Below, in pieces: positions 12,836-24,100 of a DNA stretch of 64,000 nt. How positions within the stretch are numbered: the first letter of the stretch is position 1; the number at the start of each line of letters is the position of its first letter. The DNA is from Symbiodinium natans (taxonomy: Eukaryota > Sar > Dinophyceae > Suessiales > Symbiodiniaceae): the NCBI GenBank assembly GCA_905221605.1, contig CAJNDS010002215.1, forward strand, positions 62,001 to 126,000. Reading direction: 5' to 3'. The translations under genes were made by a program, and so were the position numbers. The notes under the pieces are model-generated. The model saw nothing but the letters and a program-made list of their open reading frames with translations. It was not told where the DNA came from and searched no databases.

Positions 12836-13222
12836 CAGGCGGCCTGCTCTTCGGAGGGGGGTTATGTGCTTGGAAGGAAGAAATAGAGGAAGACCCTCAA
12901 GCGAGAGAGAGGGAGCCAGGTGGCCGCTAAGTGTGGCCGCAGGGGCATATCCGGGCCAATTGGAGTGCACTCATGAGGGGGGAGGGGTGGAGCAAGTGCG
13001 TGGCTTGAAAAGACTCTGCCAGTTCATTATACAAAAGCGTCATTAAGTATATTGGTTGATCGCCGCAGAATTTTCATCGAGCTCGTTTTTTGGGAAATAC
13101 ACAGAGCGCATGGCAGGCTGTTCATGAAGCTGCATGAAGCCTTGGTCTCCTGGCCCGCTTCGCCTGGCCCGCCTGGCCTGCTGGTGCATCGCTGCGCCCT
13201 CCCTCCAATTCCGTTATAACTT

Positions 13223-13325
13223 TTATAACTTGCCTAGCCCTCGGAATGCTTAAGACTACTTTTGGTAATTCGGTAGTTTTGATATCGGAAATAAATGGCT
13301 TAAGCATTCCAAGGGCTTAGCGGTC
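13223..13325. repeat. Fold-back repeat (CCTAGCCCTCGGAATGCTTAAG family)
   Basis: A ~22-base sequence around 'agccctcggaatgcttaag' (13234-13254) is followed by a reverse-complementary copy containing 'cttaagcattccaagggct' (13300-13318), with about 45 bases between. This makes a hairpin-forming unit like a small fold-back element. A third copy of the same sequence, inverted relative to the first, lies at 17800-17836. No open frame is associated. Confidence 0.7.
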
Positions 13326-13329
13326 GGGC

Positions 13330-14120
13330 TAAGGACTCTGGGAGCTCATGCTCGTTGTGTGATCCAAAGGGGCCTTTTCAGGGACGTATGTGGCCATAGG
13401 GGTATGTTATCCAGACCCACAACCTGATCTGTGCAAGCGTGAAGCTCTCAGTCAAGTTGTATCTCTCACACCAACCGGTTAAATTGTGCTGTGTCATGAT
13501 GTTTTGGTAGAAGTCGTTGGTCAGAATAGACTGTTTTGCCACGACGTTTTTGTTTCGGGCTCGCGTAAATCATGATTGACGTGGTGTGCTTCCACACACT
13601 GAACATCAATGGTCAGCTAAAATGCCATCTTTGGTAGGCCACGTTATCTAGTTTTAAGTGTGTTGGCGCCAAGAATTTAGGAGTCAATTGAATGGCCCGT
13701 GAGTGTTTGGACACCCAGCTTCCTGAGCAGTTAGTCTTTCTGCCGAATTTATCTCAGATTGGGTGGCTGAAATGTGTTGTCGGATGACCTGTTGGGAGAA
13801 GCCGGTTGTCAAAACAGATTCCTGTGCCACGACATTTCTCGTTGAAATCACGCTTGCTTTGCAAGTGCCAACACCGTGTGCCCTCGAAAATTCATCCAGG
13901 ATGATTTCTTCACTGCCGAGATTTGGCCCAAAGCAGGGGCATTTCACAGACGCATGGGTTCACAGCAGGTCCTGTCTCTCGGTGTTAGTGCCACTGTCTT
14001 GCATGAAGGTGCTGATTTTTGTTGTTCGCAGGTTATTTTCGGAAACGCACACTGCTCATCTGGCTCCGTGACTCAAACTCTTTGTGAAGTATTGCGCACC
14101 TAGCCAATACATGTGGCCCT
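13330..14120. other. No gene recognised
   Basis: This ordinary-composition stretch lies between the fold-back repeat and the decamer arrays. Two motifs recur in diverged form: 'ttttggtagaagtcgttggtcagaatagactgttttgcc' style sequence near 13500, and 'gttgggagaagccggttgtcaaaacagattcctgtgcc' near 13790. This suggests an old internal duplication of roughly 290 bases. No coding family was recognised. Confidence 0.45.
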
Positions 14121-14124
14121 CCAT

Positions 14125-15053
14125 CGAACGTTCCCGAATGTCCCTAACACTCCGAAAGTTCCTGCGAGGCCGATCCAGAACGAATTTGTGAGGCTGATCC
14201 GAACGATCCCGAACGATCCCGAACGATCCCGAACATTCCCGAACGATCCCGAACGATCCCGAACGTTCCTGCGAGGCCGAACCAGAACGATTCTGTGAGG
14301 CCGATCCCGAACGATTCCGAACGATTCCGAAGGATCCCGAACGATCCCGAACAATCCCGAACGATCCCGAACGTTCCTGCGAAGCCGATCCAGAACGATT
14401 CTGTGAGGCCGATCCCGAACGATTCTGTGAGGCCGATCCCGAACGATTCCGAACGATTCCGAAGGATCCCGAACGATCCCGAACGTTCCCGAACGATCCC
14501 GAACGTTCCCGAACGATCCCGAACGTTCCTGCGAGGCCGATCCAGAACGATTCTGTGAGGCCGATCCCGAGCGATCCCGAACGATCCCGAACGTTCCCGA
14601 ACGTTCCCGAACGATCCCGAACGATCCCGAACGATCCCGAACGTTCCTGCGAGGCCGATCCAGAACGATTCTGTGAGGCCGACCCCGAACGATCCCGAAT
14701 GATCCCGAACGATCCCGAATGATCCTGAACGTTCCTGCGAGGCCGATCCAGAACGATTCTGTGAGGCCGATCCCGAACGATCCCGAACGTTCCCGAACGT
14801 TCCCGAACGATCCCGAACGTTCCTGCGAAGCCGATCCAGAACGATTCTGTGAGGCCCATCCGGAACGATCCCGAACGATCCCGAACGTTCCTGCGAGGCC
14901 TATCCAGAACGTTTCTGCGAGGCCGATCCCGAACGATCCCGAACGATCCCGAACGATCCCGAACGTTCCCGAACGATCCCGAACGATCCCGAACGATCCC
15001 GAACGATCCCGAACGATCCCGAACGATCCCGAACGATCCTGCGAGGCCGATCC
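14125..15053 (+). repeat. Decamer array GAACGATCCC, left arm
   Basis: About 930 bases are built from the decamer 'gaacgatccc' and variants such as 'gaacgttccc', 'gaacgattcc' and 'gaaggatccc'. Blocks of decamers are separated by a longer recurring cassette containing 'tgcgaggccgatccag' and 'ttctgtgaggccgatcc', giving a higher-order pattern. The same units occur in reverse complement at 15561-16738. Long frames run through the array on both strands (Arg-Asp-Arg-Ser-Gly-like on one, Pro-Asn-Asp-Pro-Glu-Arg-like on the other). These follow from the repeat having no stop codon in several frames and are not counted as genes. Confidence 0.92.
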
Positions 15054-15055
15054 TA

Positions 15056-15365
15056 ATAAATATTAATAATATTTTAATTAATTTTTTAATTTTAATTAAT
15101 TTTAACTAATTTTAATTCATTTTAACCAAATTTTACTTAATTCTAATAAATTTTATTTAATTTTTTAATTTTAATTAATTTTAACTCATTTTAATTCATT
15201 TTAACTAATTTTTAATTAATTTTAATTAATTTTAATTTATTTTAATTAATTTTAATTAATTTTAATTTATTTTGATTTATTTTAATTTATTTTAATTTTA
15301 ATTAATTTTAGTTAATTAATTTTAAATTAATTTTAATTCATTTTAATTCATTTTAATTAATTTAG
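15056..15365. repeat. AT-rich TTTTAATTAATT spacer
   Basis: About 310 bases consist almost entirely of A and T, made of 'ttttaattaat' and close variants. The stretch begins directly after the left decamer array and ends where decamer-cassette sequence ('gaacgattctgtgaggccgatc') briefly resumes at 15364. Confidence 0.9.
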
Positions 15366-15397
15366 AACGATTCTGTGAGGCCGATCGAACGATCCCG

Positions 15398-15560
15398 AAC
15401 GGGCGGGGAGGGGGGGGGGGCGGGGGGAGTGGGGGGGAGGGAGGGGGGCGGAGGGGGTGGGGGGGGGGGGGTGGGGGTGGGGGGCGGTGGGGGCGGGAGG
15501 GGGGGGGGGGCGGGGGGGGGGGGTGTGGGGGGGAAGGGGGGGGGGGTCGGGCGGGGGTGG
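15398..15560. repeat. Poly-G tract
   Basis: About 160 bases are nearly pure G on the + strand with scattered single T, A or C. Such tracts can form quadruplexes and are hard to sequence, so exact length and sequence should be treated as uncertain. Confidence 0.85.
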
Positions 15561-16738
15561 GGTTCGGGATCGTTCACAGAATCGTTCTGGATTGGCCTCC
15601 GCGGCAACGTTCGGGATCGTTCGGGACCGTTCGGGAACGGCTTCATAGGATCGTTCGGGATCGTTCGGGATCGTTCGGGATTGTTCGGGATCGTTGGGGA
15701 TCGTTCGGGATCGTTCGGGATCGGCCTCACAGAATCGTTCTGGATCGGCCTCGCAGGATCGTTCGGGATCGTTCGGGAACGTTCGGGATCGTTCGGGATC
15801 GGCCTCGCAGAATCGTTCTGGATAGGCCTTGCAGGGATGGGCCTCGCAGAATCGTTCTGGATCGGCTTCGCAGCAACGTTCGGGATCGTTCGGGAACGTT
15901 CGGGATCGTTCGGGATTGTTCGGGATCGTTCGGGATCGGCCTCGCTGAATCGTTCTGGATCGGCCTCGCAGGAACGTTCAGGATCATTCGGGATCGTTCG
16001 GGATCGGCCTCACAGATCGTTCTGGATCGGCCTCGCAGGATCGTTCGGGATCGTTCGGGATCGTTCGGGATCGGCCTCGCAGAATCGTTCTGGATAGGCC
16101 TCGCAGGAACGTTCGGGATCGTTCGGGATCGTTCGGGATGGGCCTCACAGAATCGTTCTGGATCGCAGGAACGTTCGGGATCGTTCGGGAACGTTCGGGA
16201 TCGTTCGGGATTGTTCGGGATCGTTCGGGATCGGCCTCGCTGAATCGTTCTGGATCGGCCTCGCAGGAACGTTCGGGATCATTCGGGATCGTTCGGGATC
16301 GGCCTCGCAGAATCGTTCTGGATCGGCCTCGCAGGATCGTTCGGGGTCGTTCGGGATCGTTCGGGATCGTTCGGGATCGTTCGGGAACGTTCGGGATCGT
16401 TCGGGATCGTTCGGGATCGTTCGGGATCGGCCTCGCAGAATCGTTCTGGATAGGCCTCGCAGGAACGTTCGGGATCGTTCGGGATCGTTCGGGATGGGCC
16501 TCACAGAATCGTTCTGGGTCGGCTTCGCAGGAACGTTCGGGATCGTTCGGGAACGTTCGGGATCGTTTCGGGATCGTTCGGGATCGGCCTCGCAGAATCG
16601 TTCTGGATCGGCCTCGCAGGAACGTTCGGGATCGTTCGGGATCGTTCGGGATTGTTCGGGAACGTTCGGGATCGTTCGGGATTGTTCGGGATCGGCTTCA
16701 CAGGGTTCTTTCATCGGGATCGTTCGGGATGGTTCGGG
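15561..16738 (-). repeat. Decamer array, right arm (inverted)
   Basis: About 1.18 kb is made of 'gggatcgttc', the reverse complement of the left-arm decamer, with the same longer cassette inverted ('ggcctcgcagaatcgttctgg'-like). Variants 'gggaacgttc' and 'gggattgttc' mirror those of the left arm. Together with 14125-15053 this is a giant imperfect inverted repeat around a ~0.5 kb spacer. Confidence 0.92.
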
Positions 16739-16744
16739 AAGAAG

Positions 16745-16756
16745 GGGTGGGGGGGT

Positions 16757-16787
<31 letters not shown>

Positions 16788-16852
16788 GGGGGGGGGCGGG
16801 GGTGGGGGGGTTGGGGGGGTGGTTGGGGGGGGGGGGAGGGGGGTTGGGGGGA
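16745..16852. repeat. Second poly-G tract
   Basis: About 105 bases are nearly all G on the + strand with scattered T, ending the right decamer array. It is directly comparable to the tract at 15398-15560. Its length may be an assembly approximation. Confidence 0.85.
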
Positions 16853-16934
16853 ACAACACCTGACAAGAGTGTTTGCCTCCAATAAATCACGTGGAGCACA
16901 GCTTATCAACGACAACAAAGCCTAACGCAGCCAA

Positions 16935-17480
16935 CTGCTGCCGACCACTGTGCACCGATGAAACCCGGACAAAGACAGACGACTCGCGCCGGTTTTGCTT
17001 CCAATATACGTCGCAGAGCACAGTTTATCAACGTCAATAAAGCCAACTATTGCCGACCACTGAACCCGAACAAAGACAGACACCTCACACCAATTTTGTT
17101 TCCGATATACATCGCAGAGGACAGCTTATCAACGACACAAAAGTCTAATATCAGTCGAATAAAGCCATTTATTGCCGACCACTGTGCACCGATGAAACCC
17201 GAACAAAGACATGCACCTCGCACCAGTTTCGCCTCTAATACACAACGTGGAGCGCAGCTTATATAGCTTATCAACGACAGCAAAGCCCCATAAAGCCAAG
17301 TATTGCTGACCACTGTGCACCTATTAAGCCAGAATAAAGATAGACACCTCACACCAATTTTGCGTCCAATATACATCGCAGAGGACAGCTTATCAATGAC
17401 ACAGAAGCCTAATATCTTCAACTGTTGACGACCATTGTGCACCGATTAAACCCGAACAAAGACAGACACCGCACACCAGT
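16935..17480 (+). repeat. ~120-bp tandem repeat, five diverged copies
   Basis: The landmark 'ccgaccactgtgcacc(g)at(g/t)aaaccc(g)aacaaagac' recurs near 16943, 17054, 17175, 17309 and 17430, so units are about 111-134 bases. Each unit continues through 'acacctcacaccaattttg', a '(c/a)atatacatcgcagag' string and 'cagcttatcaacgac'. The copy at 17054 lacks 'tgtgcaccgatga'. The units are diverged, so the array is old. No coding or RNA family was recognised. Confidence 0.8.
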
Positions 17481-17799
17481 TGTGCTTGCAATTTACAATG
17501 CACAGCACAGCTTAAAAACAAGAAAAGACGCTCAATAAACGCAACCGCCTTACATCTTTTCCGACATGAATATCAACCACCACGTACGTTTCACGCACGC
17601 TTCAAACCCAAAAAAACACTTCAGTAATCCCCCAAAAACATCAGAAACACCAGCCACCTGGCACCAATTAATCATCGCAACAGCCACCCCCCCCCGCCCC
17701 ACAAAAACAAGACAACGACAACCTACCAACACCAATAAAAACAGCCAAACGATAGCCCCATGCAACACGCCCGGGCCTGCACATAGCACCGTTTCCCCG

Positions 17800-17836
17800 G
17801 TAGTCTTAAGCATTCTGAGGGCTAGCCAATTTATAA
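17800..17836 (-). repeat. Inverted partner of the 13.22-kb repeat
   Basis: These 37 bases are the reverse complement of 13223-13259, with 34 of 37 positions identical by my alignment. The shared core is 'gcttaagactac' / 'gtagtcttaagc' plus 'ctagccctc' / 'gagggctag'. The pair brackets the repeat-dense block from 13.2 to 17.8 kb. Confidence 0.7.
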
Positions 17837-18059
17837 CTCATCGGGCCTTCGTTTAGGGCTTCTTGTAGTTCAGTTCCGAGAAGGTTTTCACCTAAGCGCA
17901 GTTCTGAAACTGTCAAATGCCTTCTAGGCAACCGAGCATGTGCTTTGAGGTTCGTAAGTAGCTGTGATTTTTTGTGCTTCGCCCCAAGGGTCCTGGAACC
18001 TTACATCCTGTGGGCCCAATAGGAGCTAACTGATGCAATGGCCAATAACCTCAAACCTG

Positions 18060-18300
18060 AACGCCCCAGACCCCCTGAACCCTTGAAGCTCCAAGTGAGT
18101 CAACTCTAAACCTTGAATGCCCCGAAGCCCTTAAACCCCCTAAACCCCTTAAGCCACTTGACCCCCTTAACCCCCTTTAAGCCCCTTAAGCCCCTTAGGC
18201 CCCTTGACCCCCTAAAGCCCCTTAAGCCCCTTAAACCCCCTAAACCCCCCAAAAACCCCCTAAAACCCCTAAAACCCCCTTAAGCCCCCTGAAGCCCCTT
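18060..18300. repeat. Degenerate CCCCTTAA / CCCCCTAAA tract
   Basis: About 240 bases are built of C4-5 blocks separated by 'ttaa', 'taaa' or 'ttga', for example 'ccccttaagccccttaaa'. The tract resembles a decayed telomere-type C-strand. A G-strand-like tract in the opposite orientation follows at 18408-18490. Confidence 0.8.
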
Positions 18301-18407
18301 AGCAGCCTGTGTTCGAGTGAGGCGTGGGGCTTGACGGGTGCCAGGGGCATCCGTGGCCTCGCCGTGTCTGGCACTTCGCGGTCAGCCGCGAGCTCCGGCC
18401 TCCACAA

Positions 18408-18490
18408 GGCTTCAGGGTTTAGGGTTCTGGGGTTCTAGGGTTTAGGGTTCTAGGGTTCTAGGGTTCTAGGGTTCTAGGGTTTAGGGTTAG
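18408..18490. repeat. Telomere-like TTTAGGG / TTCTAGGG tract
   Basis: About eleven units of 'ttctaggg', 'tttaggg' and 'ttctgggg' mix in the G-rich orientation. Together with the C-rich tract at 18060-18300 they face each other across about 110 bases. Confidence 0.85.
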
Positions 18491-18597
18491 CTTCTGTAGG
18501 GGATTTTCACGAGGGAAGTTGAGGGAAGCTTGAGGAAGTCTGGGGTTCATTTTTTGGGGGCTTTATGTATTCAGATGTTGTGCTTGTTTCTTTCAGC

Positions 18598-21141
18598 TGC
18601 CTCTCCAGGCAATCACTTTCAGCCGCCAGACGCTGGCCGCCATTAGGCAAGGAACCTCTTCTGATTTTGGGGAGGACGGCGATGATGAGCTGGAGGCAGA
18701 GGAAGACGCTGGGCTGTAGGTGCGGAACAGGGCACAAGCTGGCTTACAGGGGTTCTGTTCTGGGGGGTGTGGTCCGCGCATTGTTGTCACTTGAAGAATT
18801 GTTGGCTTTCTTGTCAAGAGAATCCAACGGACAAAGGTCGTTTCTGTTTCTGTTCGGGTTCCGAGGACGCAGCCGAGATGACATCAAGCTTGTTCAATGC
18901 AACGCTGCAGAAGTGCTTGGAGCTCGGCAACAATCGCGATGATTCATCAGCAGTTTTGCGGAAGAAGGTCAGCGAGATATGTCGGCAAGCTGACGCGAAA
19001 GGCTTGGTGCAAAAGCTGTCAGCAAAGATCAATGACGAGACAGTGGCAACTTGGCTGTGTCAAGGCACTGGCGTGTCTTCGCCAGAGGATCTGGAAGCTT
19101 GCCGACAAACAGGCAGGCCTTTGCCTAGCGTTGAAACTTGCGTTCCTTTGGTTTATGTTATGAGATAGCCAAGCACCGCAAGATTCAAGCCCACCTTGAT
19201 TGAAGCCTGGGTTGAAGTAGCCTTTAGGCTGGAGTACGATAATCCTGGAATGCACAAATCTCCTTCAGATGAGCAAGCGAGGTTAGAGACTTTGGAGACC
19301 CCTTCCAGGTCAAGTTTTGCTGGGAGGTTTGGGCGAGATGGTCGAAACGGCCGTGTCGCCCGAGGCGCTGGCAAAGTTTACGCTGCTTGGGAGTCCAGCA
19401 GATCATCCTTTGGCTTTTAAGGGCTTTGTGTAGGCTATACGGCTATACGTGCAACAGCCCCAACAAAACTGTTTTGTGCTGCAGCTCGTAGGAGCCAGCA
19501 CTTTTCTATATTTTGTGCAATGGCAGGCTTCTTAAATTACCCGAGAAGTGCTGTCATTGAGCATTTGTTGGTTACCAGTAAGGATGTATTCCATCAAGGC
19601 TGTGGCCACCCTGGCGCCTCTTCCACCACCCTTGGGTGTGTTACTCAATAAGGCCGGGGGGGGGTTGGGTTGATCGCGCTTTGAGGCATCACGCGACCAC
19701 AAAGCATTCCATGTCAAGCTCCCATAGAACCTTCTGAAAGCCCTTCTGAAAGCTTTGATCAACAAACGCCAATGAAGTCTTTGCTCGGTCTTTGTATGCG
19801 GACCCCGTGGGCGAACTTGGTCATTTTTAGGCCCTTCCGTATGGTTCTCTGTTTCTGCATGCAAAAGCGCAGCCTGAGGGCGGTCTTTTGTAGAAATCTT
19901 GCGAGTCGCATCTGCATGATCTGAGCCGTGTGTGAGCAAGGCACATCCGCACCCCAAAACTGGCGAAAATTGAACTTGGCCCTTGGCATGCCCTGCGATG
20001 CTCGATGCTCTGAGTCGTGTGGTCGCCTGAGTCGCGTGATTCGGGCGAGCGATACGTCCAGCCCGAATTTAGCAGATGAAAACTTGGAACTCGGCGTTGG
20101 GCAGAGGCCGCGGACATGGTCCTCAACCGGCTCAGCAAGGAGGCAGAGGCGCAGCTGGAAGACTTGGAGGAGACATCGATGACGTGTGTTTTTTTTTTGG
20201 CCTTCTACTAGAGCAATTATGAAGCACTGAGCTCACATACTCTGGCCTGTACTTGCGTGGCACTGCTTGTAGAGATAGCGAGCTCTTGGTATCACGAGGG
20301 AGTGCACACAGCAAGCGGCCTGCAGGAGAAGATGGAGCAAGTCAGCCGCAGGGTGCTCAACGAGGAACTCTTGCGCTTGGGGGCCGCTCAGGCAAGGGCT
20401 GGCGAAGATCAAATCCAAGAGATGGCGACGCTGGATGCCAGTCTTAGGGATGCCATTGAGTCCAGCAACTGGGGCAATGGGCTATCGAAACTCGCCGGGG
20501 CTTTGAGTAAGTCAGGCAGCTTCAACCGCTGGGCCAGCATCGAGCAGAACCTTGCTACCAGCCTTGAGCTGCTAAGGCCACCAAGCTCTGTTTTGGATGT
20601 GTGAGAACGTGCCAACTTTGCCAAACTCCTGAAGCCACATCTCGAGATGCACATGCTCGTATTGTCATACATGAACCGAGCAGTGAAGGGCAACAGGCGC
20701 CAAGCTCGGGTGCGGAGGATACTGGAAAGAAAAGCTCGGCGCGCGGCCCGCCTCATCCTTCCTGATGTGCTCTTGCTGAGTGCCGGAAACAGGGATACGT
20801 CGACTTCACGCGCTGCCATGACAAAGGCAGCTCTCAGTAGCCCGTTGCTGCCACAATCGAGGGACAAGGCATGTAGCGACCTTCAAGGCACAGATGGTTT
20901 CGAGTTCGAGTACCTCGTTGCTTGCTTGTGGTTTCCACTTACCGCAAAGGACGCAGAGATGCATGCTGCTCCTCTGGCTTCACCCAGGAGAGTATCCATG
21001 GTGCAGACAAGGACGAGCAACTACACCATGGTCACCTTCAATGGGAAGGACAAGCAGGAAAGTGACGCCACGACTGTCGATCCAGTTCATGGGGCACCTA
21101 GGTCTGCATTTTTGAAAATTTCAAAGCGAAGCGGCGACTAG
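18598..21141 (+). CDS. Unrecognised multi-exon protein gene with an in-frame TGA
   Basis: Several stretches have the look of real exons. 18598-18717 encodes an acidic segment (EDGDDELEAEEDAGL) before a stop or splice site. About 18840-19110 encodes a helical, charged segment that includes KKVSEICRQADAKGLVQKL. About 19310-19430 gives EMVETAVSPEALAKF in one frame. About 20105-20180 gives MVLNRLSKEAEAQLEDLEE. The longest runs from 20257 to 21141 in one frame with a single TGA at 20602-20604. Before it lies a helix-rich segment (EKMEQVSRRVLNEELLR), and after it ERANFAKLLKPHLEMHM and a basic segment (RRILERKARRAARL). Strings of Glu, Lys, Leu and Ala suggest coiled coils. I recognise no domain. The start codon and exon limits were not determined. 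The last part (after about 20800) looks less protein-like and may be 3' untranslated. Confidence 0.5.
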
Positions 21142-24100
21142 CAAACGGCCAAGAGCACTCCTTGCAGCAGTTCATCAGAAGGCCTTTTGCCATCCTGAAC
21201 CTGTTAAGTCATGGCTTCCAGCGGAAATGCAGCAAACCCCCAACGCCTTGATCCTTGATGAACGATCCCCTGCGCTGACAATGAGAGCCTGGCACTTGCT
21301 GAGGCAAACGGGGACCGGATCGAATGCGAGGAGTCGCAGCACATAGAGCCGCTTAGTGCTAAAAAATGAGCAGTGCTGGCAGGCTTTCTGGTCCTTGAGC
21401 ACGGTGTGACTTCAATCCTGACTGTGAAGTAAGGTCAATACACCTGGGCTACAAAGTCCAGTCCTTCGGCAGGTCATCGATGCGAGCTCTGGCTTTGCAG
21501 TAAGTCCAGGTTGTCATCTTTAGGGTTTGAGACATCAGGGCAGGGGTTGCATTCCCGACTGCCCATGGCGAAGCCGAGTGTTGTTGTGGGATGGTGTGGG
21601 GTGAGATATTGTGAGACGGGCCAGAAGCCGGGTTCATGGATCGTCCGGCCTGGAATGCATATGGGAAACCTGGACCCACGATGCTCCGGAGCTGTAATCC
21701 CATAGGCCCATAGTGCCTGTTTTTTGTGACAGCTTTCGAAGCCTTCAGGTCCTCGGTCTAAGATCCTCACTTCAACTCCCACTCTGAACTCTACACGTTG
21801 GGCGCGTTGTCACTCCGAGGAGTGTTCGGAGGCTGTGCCTCGAATCATGCTCAGCGCCACATGGCCTTCATGACACCAGGACTCGGGTTTTCCATGGTGT
21901 TCTGTGCAGTTGTAAATTTCGCTACTGATGCTGGTTGTTGGTTTTCTTGAGGCACGCCTTATGAGTTATGTGTCTGGGGATTTGGGGGGTTTGTCTTCTT
22001 CGCATCCCGAAGCAAACTGCGTTGCAAGTTTATGTGCACAGAGTTGAAATGCGGGAAGCAGATGGTTTAAACCTTGTTGCGTCGTTTGGGATGTGCCAGC
22101 TTGGGTGCTAGATTGTACTTGCCGTTTTCGATACAGTATAGTCACTTTTGGGGACTGCTGCGTGATCAAATTCAAGTTTAAGCACGGCTGGTACCCTTAC
22201 GATGATTCCATCCATCAAGCTACCTGGAGGCCTCTGCGGCGAATTCGTTCCTTGGTTGTTAGGCACACTCTTTTCAGCTTCTTTTCAGGTTGATAGAAGC
22301 AGTTGAAGACCTAGGAGTTTTGTGCGGGACTCAGTTCCCAACATGCTTACTCTCAAGGAAGTTGGACGGCCAGTAAGGTCAACCTGTTCCATGAGCAATC
22401 GATTGGTGAGATGACTGCGGTGGAGCTTCCGTCCTCCAACGCCAGGGCACCGTTTGACCTCTTGAACGACGTCGTCAATAGCACCTGTTGCTCATCCCTC
22501 GAACCGTGATCTTTTCGGCTTTCTGTGTAGTGAAGTTTGGGAACTTTTTTTTTGGGGGTCTTCGCTGTTTTTCAAAATGGCCAATCGAAGGCTACCTTGC
22601 GAATGCTTGGTCACATCAAGCTTACAGATTGCCCGAGAGCTAGAACCAGGACTTCCCCTGAGGGCACTCGACCTGCCTGCCCGAGCGGACAAAAGTATGT
22701 TTCTCGATCTGAATCAAGCATGGCAGACAGGGTGATGTATTTCCAACCGTGGATAAACTTCCGAATGAAGGGGCGGCCGCGAAGCTTCAGGTTTGCTGGT
22801 TTACTGCAGCTCGAGCGCCTCCTTGGTAAAACTGCTGCACTGCAGGAAAGCAGTTTGTGCCGATATTTAGCTGCTGCAACTGCGAGGAACAAGCCATCAT
22901 GAACATGTGCGTGCTCTCGGTTTGCAGTTGTAGCCTGTGAGATGTGCTAACATGAAAATTGCAGAGAGATGCATCATATTCGTACACCTTGAGTTGGGCG
23001 AAGGCTCTCGTACATTTTTCAAGGTAGTCAACGTTGGCAGAAGTGTACTTGTCTTGCACGGTAGACATAGCGACATGAAGCGGGCGGGCTTTGGTGCCGG
23101 CACGGGCCTCGGATCACTGCAGGTATGCGGCATGGGTCTGTTTTTTGCAGAGTTTTGGACCGGGCGGCTCACAAGATCAGTCTCATTGCAGGAAAAGCGA
23201 TGCAAAGTGCATAGCACCACTTGCTCTTTCCTATTCAGTTCTATTCTTTCCTAACATTCTTGGTGGTGTTTCCCTAGGTGGCGTCGCGCTGCTATGTGTT
23301 CTGTACGGACCTCGATCAGCTGCATCTTGACCGGGCAAGGGCTGATAGGATAGGTTGTACACAAGAATCACTGCGAGGAGCAGCGGCCACAGGCCTTCGG
23401 CAGAGCAGAGCAGGGATGTGCCCGAGAAATCCCGAGAATCGTCACGCTGAGGCTCTCGAGGAGCGGAGCTTCAGGCACTGTTGCAATGTCCTGAATGTAG
23501 CAGCAAAAAAAGTATAAAGAGAGGAAACGTGGAAATACAGGTTATGGTCCACAGCACTGAGCTCACGCTTGCTAGCGCTGCAGGTACAGCATGTTTCCAC
23601 TGTGTTGTTCCGTTTGCCTGAAAATAGTGTGCGTCATGGTGATGTCAGTTGCATGTGTGTGTGTGTGCGGTCGATGTTGGAGCTTCAAGTCGGTATGGCG
23701 TGAGGCTTTGGATAAACGACGAGTTTCCGCGGGCTTATTTAGTTTCGAAGTTCGTGTGTGCGCCGATTGATACTGGTTTCTGGCACTCTTTCTGTAATTC
23801 TCATGCAGTCGACCTTCATCTCCAGCAGCCAGAAGTCAAAGGTGATCAGGAGAGTCTTTGAGGTTCCATCTGTCGGAACGATCTGCAGGAGAGAAAGGCA
23901 AGAACGCCGTCATGCTGCCGCCCTGGCATGTTATCACAACGATGACTTCTCCGTGTCCCCATGGTCTCTCGAGACCCAAAGATCCCGACAGAGTGTCGCG
24001 CGTTTCGACTTAAAACTTGTCTTGCTCGGCAGGAACCGGGACACCTTTGACACTTTCATTCAGGGGCAGGTGCGTTGCTGCGATTCCCTGCGTTTGCTTC

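Noticed and set aside
14056-16918. Open frames of 230-270 codons through the decamer arrays (Arg-Ser-Gly-Ser-Phe-Gly-Ile-Val type)
   Set aside because: They exist on both strands and in several frames because the repeat units contain no stop codons there. Composition follows the DNA repeat exactly and no family or splice context supports them.
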